A DNA stretch of 64,000 nt, from NCBI GenBank assembly GCA_963667605.2, contig CAXXUZ010000001.1, positions 372,001 to 436,000 of the forward strand, written 5' to 3'. A model generated the notes under the pieces. The model was not told the DNA's origin. It did not search any database and saw nothing but the letters and a program-made list of their open reading frames with translations. Below are positions 1 through 8,100 of this stretch, in pieces. Positions within the stretch are counted from its first letter, which is position 1. Each line of letters starts with the position of its first letter. This DNA comes from JADLGL01 sp963667605. GTDB lineage: Bacteria > Pseudomonadota > Alphaproteobacteria > Rhizobiales > Kaistiaceae. The position numbers and the translations under genes were made by a program.

Positions 1-1
1 A

Positions 2-481
2 GCCGGTGACACCTATCAGATCGACACCGCTCTGCAGGCCTTCGTCAGTGGCGGCTGGTTTGGCGCTGGCCCGGGGGAGGGCACGGTGAAGCTCATTCTC
101 CCAGATGCCCATACTGATTTCATCCTCGCCGTCGCAGCCGAGGAGTTCGGCATCATCGTCTGCCTTGCTCTCGTCGCAGTCTTCGCTTTCGTGGTCATTC
201 GGGGGCTTTCGCGCAGCCTTCGCTGCGAGGATCCGTTTGCCCGGGTCGCGGCTGCGGGTCTGGTGGTGCTGTTCGGTGTCCAAGCGGTGATCAATATGGC
301 AGTCAATCTCAATCTGATGCCGTCGAAGGGAATGACGCTGCCATTCGTGTCATACGGCGGGTCGTCGATGTTCGCGATCGCGATCGGGATGGGCCTAGTA
401 TTGGCCCTGACCCGGCGGCGCCCCGGCGAGCAGCGGATCAGGCGTCGTGCACTAGTCGGGGGCGTCCCTGACGCTGCCTGA
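2..481 (+). CDS. ftsW: FtsW, SEDS peptidoglycan glycosyltransferase, C-terminal part
   Basis: The gene runs in from the left edge, so only about 159 C-terminal codons are present. FtsW polymerises lipid II at the division septum together with its partner class B PBP. Three hydrophobic segments are visible, and the last carries the SEDS hallmark PFVSYGGSS. A basic cytoplasmic tail rich in Arg follows. The stop lies 3 bases before murG, matching the usual ftsW-murG order of the dcw cluster. RodA is the only close alternative; position next to murG argues for FtsW. Confidence 0.93.
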   Translation, partial: AGDTYQIDTALQAFVSGGWFGAGPGEGTVKLILPDAHTDFILAVAAEEFGIIVCLALVAVFAFVVIRGLSRSLRCEDPFARVAAAGLVVLFGVQAVINMAVNLNLMPSKGMTLPFVSYGGSSMFAIAIGMGLVLALTRRRPGEQRIRRRALVGGVPDAA

Positions 482-484
482 GCG

Positions 485-1630
485 ATGGCGCGCACGATCC
501 TCCTTTGCGCCGGTGGCACCGGCGGCCATTTGTTCCCCGCCGAGGCTGTTGCCAATGTGTTGGAGGAGCGCGGCTGGCGGGTCGAGCTCGCCACCGATCG
601 CCGCACCGGCGACTATGGCAGCCAATTTCCGGCGTCGGCGATCCATATCGTGCCGTCGGCGACGCCGTCGGGCCGCGGCCCGCTGGGCAAGATCATCGCC
701 GCGACAAAGCTTGGTTGGGGGCTCGTCCGCGCCATTGGGCTGGTTAGGCGGGTGAGGCCCGCCGTCGCCGCAGGTTTCGGTGGCTATCCCACGGTGCCGC
801 CGATCTTGGCCGCCAAACTTTGGGGCGTTCCTACGATCATTCATGAGCAGAATGTGGTGCTTGGCCGCGCCAACCGGCTGCTGGCCCGCTTTGCCAGGCG
901 GATCGCGACCGCCAGCAGCGCAGTGGTGTTGCCGGCGGCGCTTGTACCGAAGACAGCGATGACCGGCAACCCGATCCGACCGGCAGTCCGCGACGCGGCC
1001 AGGATCGTCTATCGGTCGCCGCAACCGGACGGCCCGATCCAGCTGCTGATTTTTGGCGGCAGCCAGGGGGCGCGGTTCCTATCGGAAATCGTGCCGGCGG
1101 CGATCGAGAAGTTGAGGCCGAGCTTGCTGGGCCGACTGCGGATCGTGCAGCAATGCCGTCAGGAAGACTTGGCCTCGGTCGGGGCACTTTATCAAGCGAT
1201 CGGAGCCGAAGCCGAACTCGCCACATTCTTTAGCAATCTGCCGATCATGATTGCCAGGAGCCATTTGGTGATCTGCCGATCCGGCGCGACCACTGTCGCC
1301 GAGCTTGGGGTGATCGGCCGGCCGGCGATCCTCATTCCCATGCCGGGGGCGATCGATCAGGATCAGCTGGCCAATGCCGAAACACTCGCGGCAATTGGCG
1401 GCGGTTGGATGTTCGAAGAGAAGAATTTGGGCGTGCGCCAATTGGCAGCTGAGATGACAGAATTGTTCGAGAACCCGGAGAGGTTGGCGAAGGCAGCTAC
1501 TGCTGCTGCAGGTGCCGGCCGGGCAGATGGCGCTGAGCGTCTTGCCGACCTCATTGATGAAGTTGCCGGCAGCGGCTTGCCGGCAAACGGCGGTGCAGAG
1601 CAAATTGGTCGGGAAGAAGCCGGCGCATGA
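485..1630 (+). CDS. murG: MurG, lipid II synthase (UDP-GlcNAc transferase)
   Basis: MurG transfers GlcNAc from UDP-GlcNAc to lipid I on the inner face of the cytoplasmic membrane, giving lipid II. The 381-residue protein opens with the glycine-rich loop GGTGGH at residues 10-15. It also carries HEQN near 120, GGSQGA near 190 and the donor-site stretch RSGATTVAE near 265, all typical of the family (GT28). The length is slightly above the usual 355-370 because of a short Ala/Gly/Glu-rich tail. Its TGA overlaps the ATG of murC (ATGA), so the two are probably translationally coupled. Confidence 0.97.
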   Translation: MARTILLCAGGTGGHLFPAEAVANVLEERGWRVELATDRRTGDYGSQFPASAIHIVPSATPSGRGPLGKIIAATKLGWGLVRAIGLVRRVRPAVAAGFGGYPTVPPILAAKLWGVPTIIHEQNVVLGRANRLLARFARRIATASSAVVLPAALVPKTAMTGNPIRPAVRDAARIVYRSPQPDGPIQLLIFGGSQGARFLSEIVPAAIEKLRPSLLGRLRIVQQCRQEDLASVGALYQAIGAEAELATFFSNLPIMIARSHLVICRSGATTVAELGVIGRPAILIPMPGAIDQDQLANAETLAAIGGGWMFEEKNLGVRQLAAEMTELFENPERLAKAATAAAGAGRADGAERLADLIDEVAGSGLPANGGAEQIGREEAGA

Positions 1631-3048
1631 AGATGTCGCGGGATATCGGCGCGCTGCATTTCGTCGGCATCGGCGGGATCGGAATGAGCGGTATCGCCGA
1701 AGCGCTGACGACACTCGGCTATCGCGTCCAGGGTTCCGATGTCGTTGAGAGCGCTAATGTTCAGAGGCTCCGGGAAAAGAATATTCCGGTGGCGATCGGC
1801 CATACAGCCGCCAATCTCGGCGATGCCGAAGTGGTGGTGGTGTCTTCCGCGATCGGGCGCGACAATCCAGAGCTTAAAGCGGCCCGTGAACGGCTGCTGC
1901 CGGTCGTACGCCGTGCCGAAATGCTTGCCGAGCTAATGCGGCTCAAATCGGCGATCGCAGTTGGCGGAACGCACGGGAAGACGACCACGACATCGCTAGT
2001 CGCGGCCCTGCTCGATGCCGGCGGTCTCGATCCGACAGTGATCAATGGCGGAATCATCAACGCCTATGGTTCGAACGCGCGCATGGGGGATGGCGATTGG
2101 ATGGTGGTTGAGGCCGACGAGTCCGACGGAACCTTCGTCAAGCTGCCGGCCGATATCGCCATCGTCACAAATATCGACCCGGAGCATCTCAACCATTACG
2201 GCACTTTCGACCGGGTTCGCGACGCCTTTCGTCAATTCGTCGAGAATGTACCGTTCTACGGCTTTGCGGTGATGTGCGGCGATCATCCGGAAGTGCAGGC
2301 ACTGATCGGCTGCATCGAGGATCGGCGGATCATCACCTACGGCGGCAACCTGCAGGCCGATATCCGTTACACGGATATGCGCTGGGAGACGGGCGCGACG
2401 CGGTTCTCGGTAAGTATTCATGATCGCTCCAGCGGCGAGGTCGAGCAGATCGAGAACTTGAGCCTGGCGATGCCCGGCGAATACAACGTCCAGAATGCGA
2501 CCGCGGCGATTGCGATCGCGCATCAGCTCGGCATCGGTGCCGATGCGATCAGAGCGGGGCTGTCGTCATTTGCGGGCGTCAAGCGCCGTTTCACCCGAAC
2601 TGGGGAATGGAACGGGGCGCAGATTTTTGATGATTATGCCCACCATCCGGTGGAGATCGCGGCGGTGTTGGATGCGGCGCGAGCGGCAACGAAGGGCCGA
2701 GTGGTCGCGGTAGTGCAGCCGCATCGCTTCACCAGGCTTCGCGATTTGTTCGATGGTTTCTGCAGCGCTTTCAATGGCGCCGACACTGTTCTCGTCACGC
2801 CGGTCTATCCGGCTGGTGAGCAGCCAATCGCCGGCTACAATCATGACAGCCTGGTTGAGGGGCTGCGGCTTCGCGGCCATCGCGATGCAAGGGCGCTATC
2901 CGGTCCGGAAGCATTGGCGGAAGCGATCGCAGCCTCGGCCGGGCCGGGTGATCTGGTGGTGCTGCTCGGCGCCGGGAGCATCACCCAATGGGCTCACGCG
3001 CTGCCGGACGAATTGGCGGAATTCGCGGCGCGTGCAGTTGCGGAGTGA
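1627..3048 (+). CDS. murC: MurC, UDP-N-acetylmuramate--L-alanine ligase
   Basis: This is the cytoplasmic ATP-dependent ligase that adds L-Ala to UDP-MurNAc, the first amino acid of the peptidoglycan stem. The 473 residues show the N-terminal Rossmann motif GIGGIGMSG, the ATP loop GGTHGKTTTT near residue 113, and the C-terminal DDYAHHP near 335, which is characteristic of MurC. The start overlaps murG by 4 bases; a second in-frame ATG two codons later is also possible. The stop shares its last base with the next ATG. Confidence 0.97.
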   Translation: MKMSRDIGALHFVGIGGIGMSGIAEALTTLGYRVQGSDVVESANVQRLREKNIPVAIGHTAANLGDAEVVVVSSAIGRDNPELKAARERLLPVVRRAEMLAELMRLKSAIAVGGTHGKTTTTSLVAALLDAGGLDPTVINGGIINAYGSNARMGDGDWMVVEADESDGTFVKLPADIAIVTNIDPEHLNHYGTFDRVRDAFRQFVENVPFYGFAVMCGDHPEVQALIGCIEDRRIITYGGNLQADIRYTDMRWETGATRFSVSIHDRSSGEVEQIENLSLAMPGEYNVQNATAAIAIAHQLGIGADAIRAGLSSFAGVKRRFTRTGEWNGAQIFDDYAHHPVEIAAVLDAARAATKGRVVAVVQPHRFTRLRDLFDGFCSAFNGADTVLVTPVYPAGEQPIAGYNHDSLVEGLRLRGHRDARALSGPEALAEAIAASAGPGDLVVLLGAGSITQWAHALPDELAEFAARAVAE

Positions 3049-3767
3049 TGGCCAAGCACTGTCTTGCTTTCCGCCATGTACCATTCGAGGATGTCGGTAT
3101 TTTCGGCTCGGTGCTGGCGGATGCGGGCTATGAGCTTGACTATTTCGATGCTGGCACCGATCGCTTCGATCCCGGGGCCGCAATGGCGACCGATTTGTTG
3201 GTGATCCTCGGTGGCCCGGTCGCCGTCTATGAGACCGACAAATATCCGATTCTAATCGAAGAGATCGAGGCGATCCGCCGACGGCTGGTCGCCGGCCGGC
3301 CAACACTCGGCATCTGTCTCGGCCTCCAATTGATCACCTCGGCGCTGGACGGCAATGTCGGTCCGGGTCCGGCGAAGGAAATCGGATGGGCGTCGATCAC
3401 CCTAACCGAGGAGGGCAGGGCGTCGGTACTGGCGCCGCTCGAGGGCCATCCGGTTCTGCACTGGCATGGTGATCTGGCGGTGCTGCCGGCCGGCGCCAAG
3501 CGGCTAGCCGAGACCGATGTCTGCCACAATCAGGCCTTCGCCATTGGCGCCACGGTTCTGGCGTTGCAATTCCACGTCGAGCTCGATCCGAGGCGGATCG
3601 AACAATGGCTGATCGGCCACTCGATCGAACTCGCCGAGGCCGGTGTCGATCTCGCCGTGGTCCGCAGCGACACCGCTCGCCATGGCGATGCGACAGCTGC
3701 GATCGGCGCGAGGATATTGCGACGTTGGCTGGAAAATTTGCCGGACGGGGACCGGACTGGTGTTTGA
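3048..3767 (+). CDS. Class I glutamine amidotransferase, GMP-synthase-like, inside the dcw cluster
   Basis: The 239-residue protein has the class I glutamine amidotransferase fold signature: oxyanion strand ILGGP near residue 55, nucleophile elbow GICLG with the catalytic Cys near 92, and FHVE containing the His-Glu pair of the triad near 170. Such enzymes release ammonia from glutamine, either for a partner or as stand-alone hydrolases related to the GuaA amidotransferase domain. The ATG overlaps the murC stop by one base and the end overlaps murB by 8 bases, so it is fully embedded in the operon. Acceptor and partner are unknown. Gram-positive GatD, which amidates lipid II with MurT, belongs to the same superfamily, but no MurT is visible here. 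Confidence 0.85.
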   Translation: MAKHCLAFRHVPFEDVGIFGSVLADAGYELDYFDAGTDRFDPGAAMATDLLVILGGPVAVYETDKYPILIEEIEAIRRRLVAGRPTLGICLGLQLITSALDGNVGPGPAKEIGWASITLTEEGRASVLAPLEGHPVLHWHGDLAVLPAGAKRLAETDVCHNQAFAIGATVLALQFHVELDPRRIEQWLIGHSIELAEAGVDLAVVRSDTARHGDATAAIGARILRRWLENLPDGDRTGV

Positions 3768-4779
3768 GCAGAAAATCTCCGAGGGCTTGCGGGCGGAGTT
3801 GGCGACGGTCGCGCGCGGTCGGCTGACGTCGGAAGCTCCACTCGCGGCGGGGACCTGGTTTCGCGTCGGCGGGCCGGCCGAGCTTTTGTTTCAGCCGGCC
3901 GATCAAGATGATCTCGCCGCGGTGCTGGCGGCTTTGCCGACGGCCATACCGGTGACAATCATCGGTGTCGGGTCGAACATCTTGGTCCGTGATGGCGGCG
4001 TATCGGGATTGGTAGTCAGATTGTCGGCCAGGGGTTTCGGTCGAGTGGAGAAGGAGCCGAATGATCGGATTCGCGCCGGCGCTGCGGTGCTTGATAAACG
4101 GCTAGCGGCTTTCGCGCAGGAAACCGGAACCGGCGGTTTCGCTTTCTTTCACGGGATTCCCGGCGCGCTCGGCGGTGCGGTCCGTATGAATGCCGGCGCC
4201 AATGGAGTCGAAACTCGCGAGCGCCTGGTTGAGGCGACTGCGATCGATCGGCTCGGCAAAAAGCAAATCCTCGGCAATGCCGAACTGGGCTTTTCCTATC
4301 GCAACAGCGCCATTCTCGACGCTCTCATTTTCACCGAGATATTGTTTCAAGGCATGCCGACTTCGGCCGAAGAGATCGCTGAAGCGATGACAGAGGTTCA
4401 GCATCACCGCGAAACGGTGCAGCCGATCCGGGAAAAAACCGGCGGCTCGACATTCAAGAATCCCGATCCGCCGGGGACACCAAATCAGCGGCGCGCCTGG
4501 GAGTTGATCGCCGCCGCAGGATGTCGCGGCCTCGTTGTCGGCGATGCTGTAGTCTCGCCGATGCACTGCAATTTCCTGATCAATCGGGGTGAAGCGACGG
4601 CCTACGATCTGGAACTCCTTGGAGAAACGGTTCGGGAGCAGGTGAAGGAGGCGAGCGGCGTCCAGCTTGATTGGGAGATCAAGCGGCTCGGTGCTTTCGA
4701 GGCCGGCCGAAAGGTGCTCGCGGTGTTCGGCGAAAGCCGATCGGTGCCCGGAGATTTGCCGGAAAAGCGCCAGATATAG
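3760..4779 (+). CDS. murB: MurB, UDP-N-acetylenolpyruvoylglucosamine reductase
   Basis: MurB reduces UDP-GlcNAc-enolpyruvate to UDP-MurNAc using NADPH and bound FAD in the cytoplasm. I chose the GTG at 3760, which overlaps the preceding gene by 8 bases and gives 339 residues; the frame is open further upstream but that part is antisense-like and unconserved. Seen: the FAD-binding VGSNILVRDGG near residue 68, IPGALGGAVRMNAG near 133, GSTFKNP near 228 with the catalytic Ser, and a C-terminal WEIKRLG with the conserved Glu. It has the short type I architecture. Confidence 0.96.
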   Translation: MFEQKISEGLRAELATVARGRLTSEAPLAAGTWFRVGGPAELLFQPADQDDLAAVLAALPTAIPVTIIGVGSNILVRDGGVSGLVVRLSARGFGRVEKEPNDRIRAGAAVLDKRLAAFAQETGTGGFAFFHGIPGALGGAVRMNAGANGVETRERLVEATAIDRLGKKQILGNAELGFSYRNSAILDALIFTEILFQGMPTSAEEIAEAMTEVQHHRETVQPIREKTGGSTFKNPDPPGTPNQRRAWELIAAAGCRGLVVGDAVVSPMHCNFLINRGEATAYDLELLGETVREQVKEASGVQLDWEIKRLGAFEAGRKVLAVFGESRSVPGDLPEKRQI

Positions 4780-4781
4780 GG

Positions 4782-4796
4782 TTAACCATTCGTTAC
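4782..4796. promoter_or_regulatory. CtrA-like binding site upstream of ddl-ftsQA
   Basis: The sequence TTAA-CCATTCG-TTAC lies just after murB and about 68 bases before the ddl ATG. It matches the full CtrA site (TTAA, seven bases, TTAA) except for the last base. CtrA is the alphaproteobacterial cell-cycle regulator known to control ftsQA in Caulobacter. The motif is short and AT-rich in a GC-rich window, and no other evidence supports it. Confidence 0.4.
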
Positions 4797-4863
4797 CAAA
4801 TAGCCTGCTATCGCTTTTTAGATGATGGCCTTGCAAGATTCGCAGGCGAAGGAATCGCGTGAC

Positions 4864-5784
4864 ATGGCCAAGCATGTCGCGGTGCTCATGGGCGGATGGT
4901 CGTCGGAGCGAGAGATTTCAATCAGCTCTGGCGAAAATTGCTCTAATGCGTTGGAAGAAAAGGGATATCATGTCACACGGATCGATGTGAGCCGAGACAT
5001 TGGCGAGGTCCTGGCACGGCTTAGACCGGATATCGCCTTCAACGCGCTGCACGGCCCGTTCGGAGAGGACGGGACGATCCAAGGGGTGCTCGAAATCCTC
5101 GAAATTCCCTACACCCACTCCGGTGTGCTTGCCTCCGCCCTGGCGATGCACAAGCTTTTGGCCAAGCCGATCTTGGTGGAGGCGGGTGTGATGGTCGCCG
5201 AATCGAAGGCCGTCAGCCGACGTGAAGCGGCCGCCGCTCACCCTCTTGAGCCGCCCTATGTCGTCAAGCCGATCGAGGAGGGATCGAGCTTCGGCGTGAT
5301 CATCGTGCGTGAACGGGCCAATGCCCCGGCACTCGAATTGCTGGCGGAAGATTGGGCCTTTGGCGATGCGCTGATGGCCGAGCGATTTATCCCCGGCAGG
5401 GAACTCACTTGCGCCATGGTCGCCGACGAGCCGACCGATGTGATCGAGATCGTGACCGAGGGGAGGTTCTATGATTTCGACGCAAAATACGCCCCGGGCG
5501 GATCAATTCACGTTCTACCGGCAAAAATTTCACCAATTGTTTACCAAAATGTCCGGATGCTGACCCAACGAGCGCATCAGGCACTTGGGTGCCGTGGGGT
5601 CAGCCGCGTCGACTTCAGGTTCGACGAACGCCCCGACGGAACCGGCGAACTCATTTGCCTGGAGGTCAATACCCAGCCGGGGATGACCCCGACTTCGCTC
5701 GTGCCGGAAATGGCGGCCAATGCTGGTACCGATTTCGGCTCGCTGGTTGCATGGATGGTGGAGGACGCATCATGCGGACGGTAG
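4864..5784 (+). CDS. ddl: Ddl, D-alanine--D-alanine ligase
   Basis: Ddl is the ATP-grasp ligase that makes D-Ala-D-Ala for the peptidoglycan stem. The 306-residue reading from the ATG at 4864 (MAKHVAVLMGGWSSERE) is preferred over an upstream ATG at 4822 because GAAGGA sits 10 bases before it and family members begin close to the MGG loop. Visible are HGPFGEDG near residue 60, EGSSFGV near 139, the ATP-grasp metal site LEVNTQPGMT near the C terminus, and EFIPGRE-like ERFIPGRELT. The TAG stop overlaps the ftsQ start by 13 bases. Confidence 0.96.
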   Translation: MAKHVAVLMGGWSSEREISISSGENCSNALEEKGYHVTRIDVSRDIGEVLARLRPDIAFNALHGPFGEDGTIQGVLEILEIPYTHSGVLASALAMHKLLAKPILVEAGVMVAESKAVSRREAAAAHPLEPPYVVKPIEEGSSFGVIIVRERANAPALELLAEDWAFGDALMAERFIPGRELTCAMVADEPTDVIEIVTEGRFYDFDAKYAPGGSIHVLPAKISPIVYQNVRMLTQRAHQALGCRGVSRVDFRFDERPDGTGELICLEVNTQPGMTPTSLVPEMAANAGTDFGSLVAWMVEDASCGR

Positions 5785-6683
5785 GGGCGGCCATCTTGCC
5801 GACAACTTCGGTCGAGGCACCGATTCGCCTGCACGTTCCGCTACCCGATGTCGTTCTGCCCCGCATTCTGAGACGGCCAGCGCGGTTTCTGTCGCGGATC
5901 GATATCGAATTGCCGCGCCGCTTTGGGCTCAAGGCCACTGGCGTCCTGTTTCTCTCCTTCGGCCTTTATGGCGTGATCCTCGGCGGCCATGTCGATTCGA
6001 TTGTCGGAGGTGTCACCGCTGCCACGGGCCTCAAGATCAACGCGGTGCGGATCAGCGGCCAGAGCGAGACCGCCGAACTTGAGGTGCTGGAGCGCCTTGC
6101 CATCCCGAATCACGGGTCGATCCTAACTTTCAACGTCAACGCAGCCCGCCAGCGGGTGGAAGAGATCGCTTGGGTGGCGGCAGCGACAATCCGCAAAGTC
6201 TATCCCAACACGCTTGAGGTCGAGATCGTAGAGCGGGTGCCATACGCGTTGTGGCAACGCAATGGCGAGGTCGTTCTTATCGATGTTGAGGGCGCGGTGC
6301 TCAGCAACTATATTGCACCGCGCTACCGCGGTTTGTCGCTTCTGATCGGCGCTGGGGCGCGGTCGGAGGCGGCCGATATCTTGTCGCTAATCGGGGAATT
6401 CCCGACGTTGCATTCAGAGCTCCGTGCCGCGACTCTCGTTTCTGGCCGCCGCTGGAATCTAACTTTGAAGAACGGGATTGTGGTGCTGCTCCCCGAGGAA
6501 GATCCGATACCGGCCTTGGTTCAGCTCGAAGCACTCGATCAAAGCCAGCGTATCCTTTCGCGAGACATTCTTACAGTTGATCTCCGCCTCGCCGATCGAG
6601 TCGTCGTGGCGCTTGAGAAAGGCGTGCTCGAAGAGGTTCGTGACACGGTCGCGGCGGCCCGGCGCGAAGGAGGGAATCAATGA
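5772..6683 (+). CDS. ftsQ: FtsQ, divisome membrane protein
   Basis: FtsQ is a bitopic divisome protein that bridges early and late division proteins in the periplasm. The 303-residue protein starts at an ATG inside the ddl end. It has a cytoplasmic N-terminal part, one membrane segment near residues 55-75 (GVLFLSFGLYGVILGG), a POTRA domain near 84-150 and a FtsQ/DivIB beta domain containing VERVPYALWQ. Its TGA overlaps the ftsA ATG. The order ddl-ftsQ-ftsA-ftsZ is standard. Confidence 0.94.
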   Translation: MRTVGAAILPTTSVEAPIRLHVPLPDVVLPRILRRPARFLSRIDIELPRRFGLKATGVLFLSFGLYGVILGGHVDSIVGGVTAATGLKINAVRISGQSETAELEVLERLAIPNHGSILTFNVNAARQRVEEIAWVAAATIRKVYPNTLEVEIVERVPYALWQRNGEVVLIDVEGAVLSNYIAPRYRGLSLLIGAGARSEAADILSLIGEFPTLHSELRAATLVSGRRWNLTLKNGIVVLLPEEDPIPALVQLEALDQSQRILSRDILTVDLRLADRVVVALEKGVLEEVRDTVAAARREGGNQ

Positions 6684-8002
6684 AGATCCTCCGCGTTTTC
6701 GACAATTCTCGGCATGGCCGAGCGGAGCCGGGTCGGAGCACGATTGTTAGCGTGCTTGATGTCGGGTCCAGCAAATTCACCTGCGTCATCGCCAAGCTGA
6801 CGCCGCGCGAAAGCAGCGAGGCGATGCCCGGCCGGAGCCATGATGTCAGAGTCCTGGGTTTCGGTCATCAGCGCGCCCGCGGCGTCAAATCAGGCGTGGT
6901 GATCGATCTCGACGTCGCGGAGCGCTCGCTCCGGCTGGCGGTTGATGCCGCCGAACGGATGGCCCGGATGACGATCGATTCCTTGATCGTCAACATCTCC
7001 TGCGGCCGGCTAGCCAGCGAGACGTTCTCCGCTCGGGTTGGGGCTGCCGGTTCCGAAGTCACTGTCGCCGACATTGGCCGGGTTCTTGCCGCCGGAAGAG
7101 CGCATTCGGTCAGGGAGGGACGCGCGATCGTGCATTCGCTGCCGATCGGTTATGGTCTTGATGGCCATCGTGGGATCAAAGATCCGCGGGGGATGATGGG
7201 GCAGCAGCTCGACGTCGACATCCATGTCGTCACCGCCGACGAAGTGCCGCTCGATAATCTCGAACTTTGCGTCAATCGCTGCCATCTTTCGATCGGTGCG
7301 ATGGTCGCCAGCGCCTATGCCAGTGGCCTGTCTACCCTGGTCGACGACGAGGCTGATCTTGGAGTCGTGGTGGTCGATCTCGGTGCCGCGACTACCACCA
7401 TGGCGGTGTTCCTTGAGGGCCAGTTCATTCACACCGACGCGATTGCGATCGGCGGGCACCACATCACCATGGATGTTGCCCGCGGCCTTTCGACCAGCGT
7501 CGAAGCTGCCGAGCGGCTGAAGGTGCTGAGCGGCAGCGCCCTTGCCAACGCCGCCGACGATGCCGAACTGATTCTGGTGCCTCCATTGGGCGATGAGGAT
7601 CGCGACACGCCGAACCGGCTGCCGCGGTCGGAGCTAAACCGGATCATCCGGGCTCGGGTCGAGGAAACCCTCGAATTGGTCAGGGATCGGCTGAATGATT
7701 CAGGCTTCGCCGCTTTGGTTGGACGGCGGATCGTGCTCACCGGTGGAGCCAGCCAACTCAACGGCATGAACGAGGCCGCGCGGCGCATTTTGGCACGAAA
7801 TGTCAGGCTTGGAAGGCCACTCGGCATTTCCGGACTCCCGGAGGTGGCGCGCGGTTCGGCCCATGCGACTTCGGTTGGCATGTTGATCTACCCGCAATTT
7901 GGCGGGATCGAGCGTGCCGGCCGGCGCCCGGAGATGTACCGGGCCACAGGGACCGGCGGTCGTTTCGGCCGTTTCGGTCGCTGGTTGAAGGAGAGCTTCT
8001 AG
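6680..8002 (+). CDS. ftsA: FtsA, actin-like Z-ring membrane anchor
   Basis: FtsA is an actin/HSP70-fold ATPase that tethers FtsZ to the inner membrane and recruits the divisome. The 440 residues show phosphate 1 (SVLDVGSSKFTC near 25), phosphate 2 (VVVDLGAATTTMAVF near 230), the adenosine motif LTGGASQL near 355, and an SHS2-type insertion. The tail GRFGRFGRWLKESF is the basic amphipathic helix used for membrane binding. It overlaps ftsQ by 4 bases. Confidence 0.96.
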   Translation: MKILRVFDNSRHGRAEPGRSTIVSVLDVGSSKFTCVIAKLTPRESSEAMPGRSHDVRVLGFGHQRARGVKSGVVIDLDVAERSLRLAVDAAERMARMTIDSLIVNISCGRLASETFSARVGAAGSEVTVADIGRVLAAGRAHSVREGRAIVHSLPIGYGLDGHRGIKDPRGMMGQQLDVDIHVVTADEVPLDNLELCVNRCHLSIGAMVASAYASGLSTLVDDEADLGVVVVDLGAATTTMAVFLEGQFIHTDAIAIGGHHITMDVARGLSTSVEAAERLKVLSGSALANAADDAELILVPPLGDEDRDTPNRLPRSELNRIIRARVEETLELVRDRLNDSGFAALVGRRIVLTGGASQLNGMNEAARRILARNVRLGRPLGISGLPEVARGSAHATSVGMLIYPQFGGIERAGRRPEMYRATGTGGRFGRFGRWLKESF

Positions 8003-8100
8003 TTGCCATCAGAAGGTTAGGGACGACGCGACGGAGTCCAAGACGGAGATAGACGATCGTTGTCGCGAGCGATCGAAAAGGGGTCGAGACGAGGAAAGCC

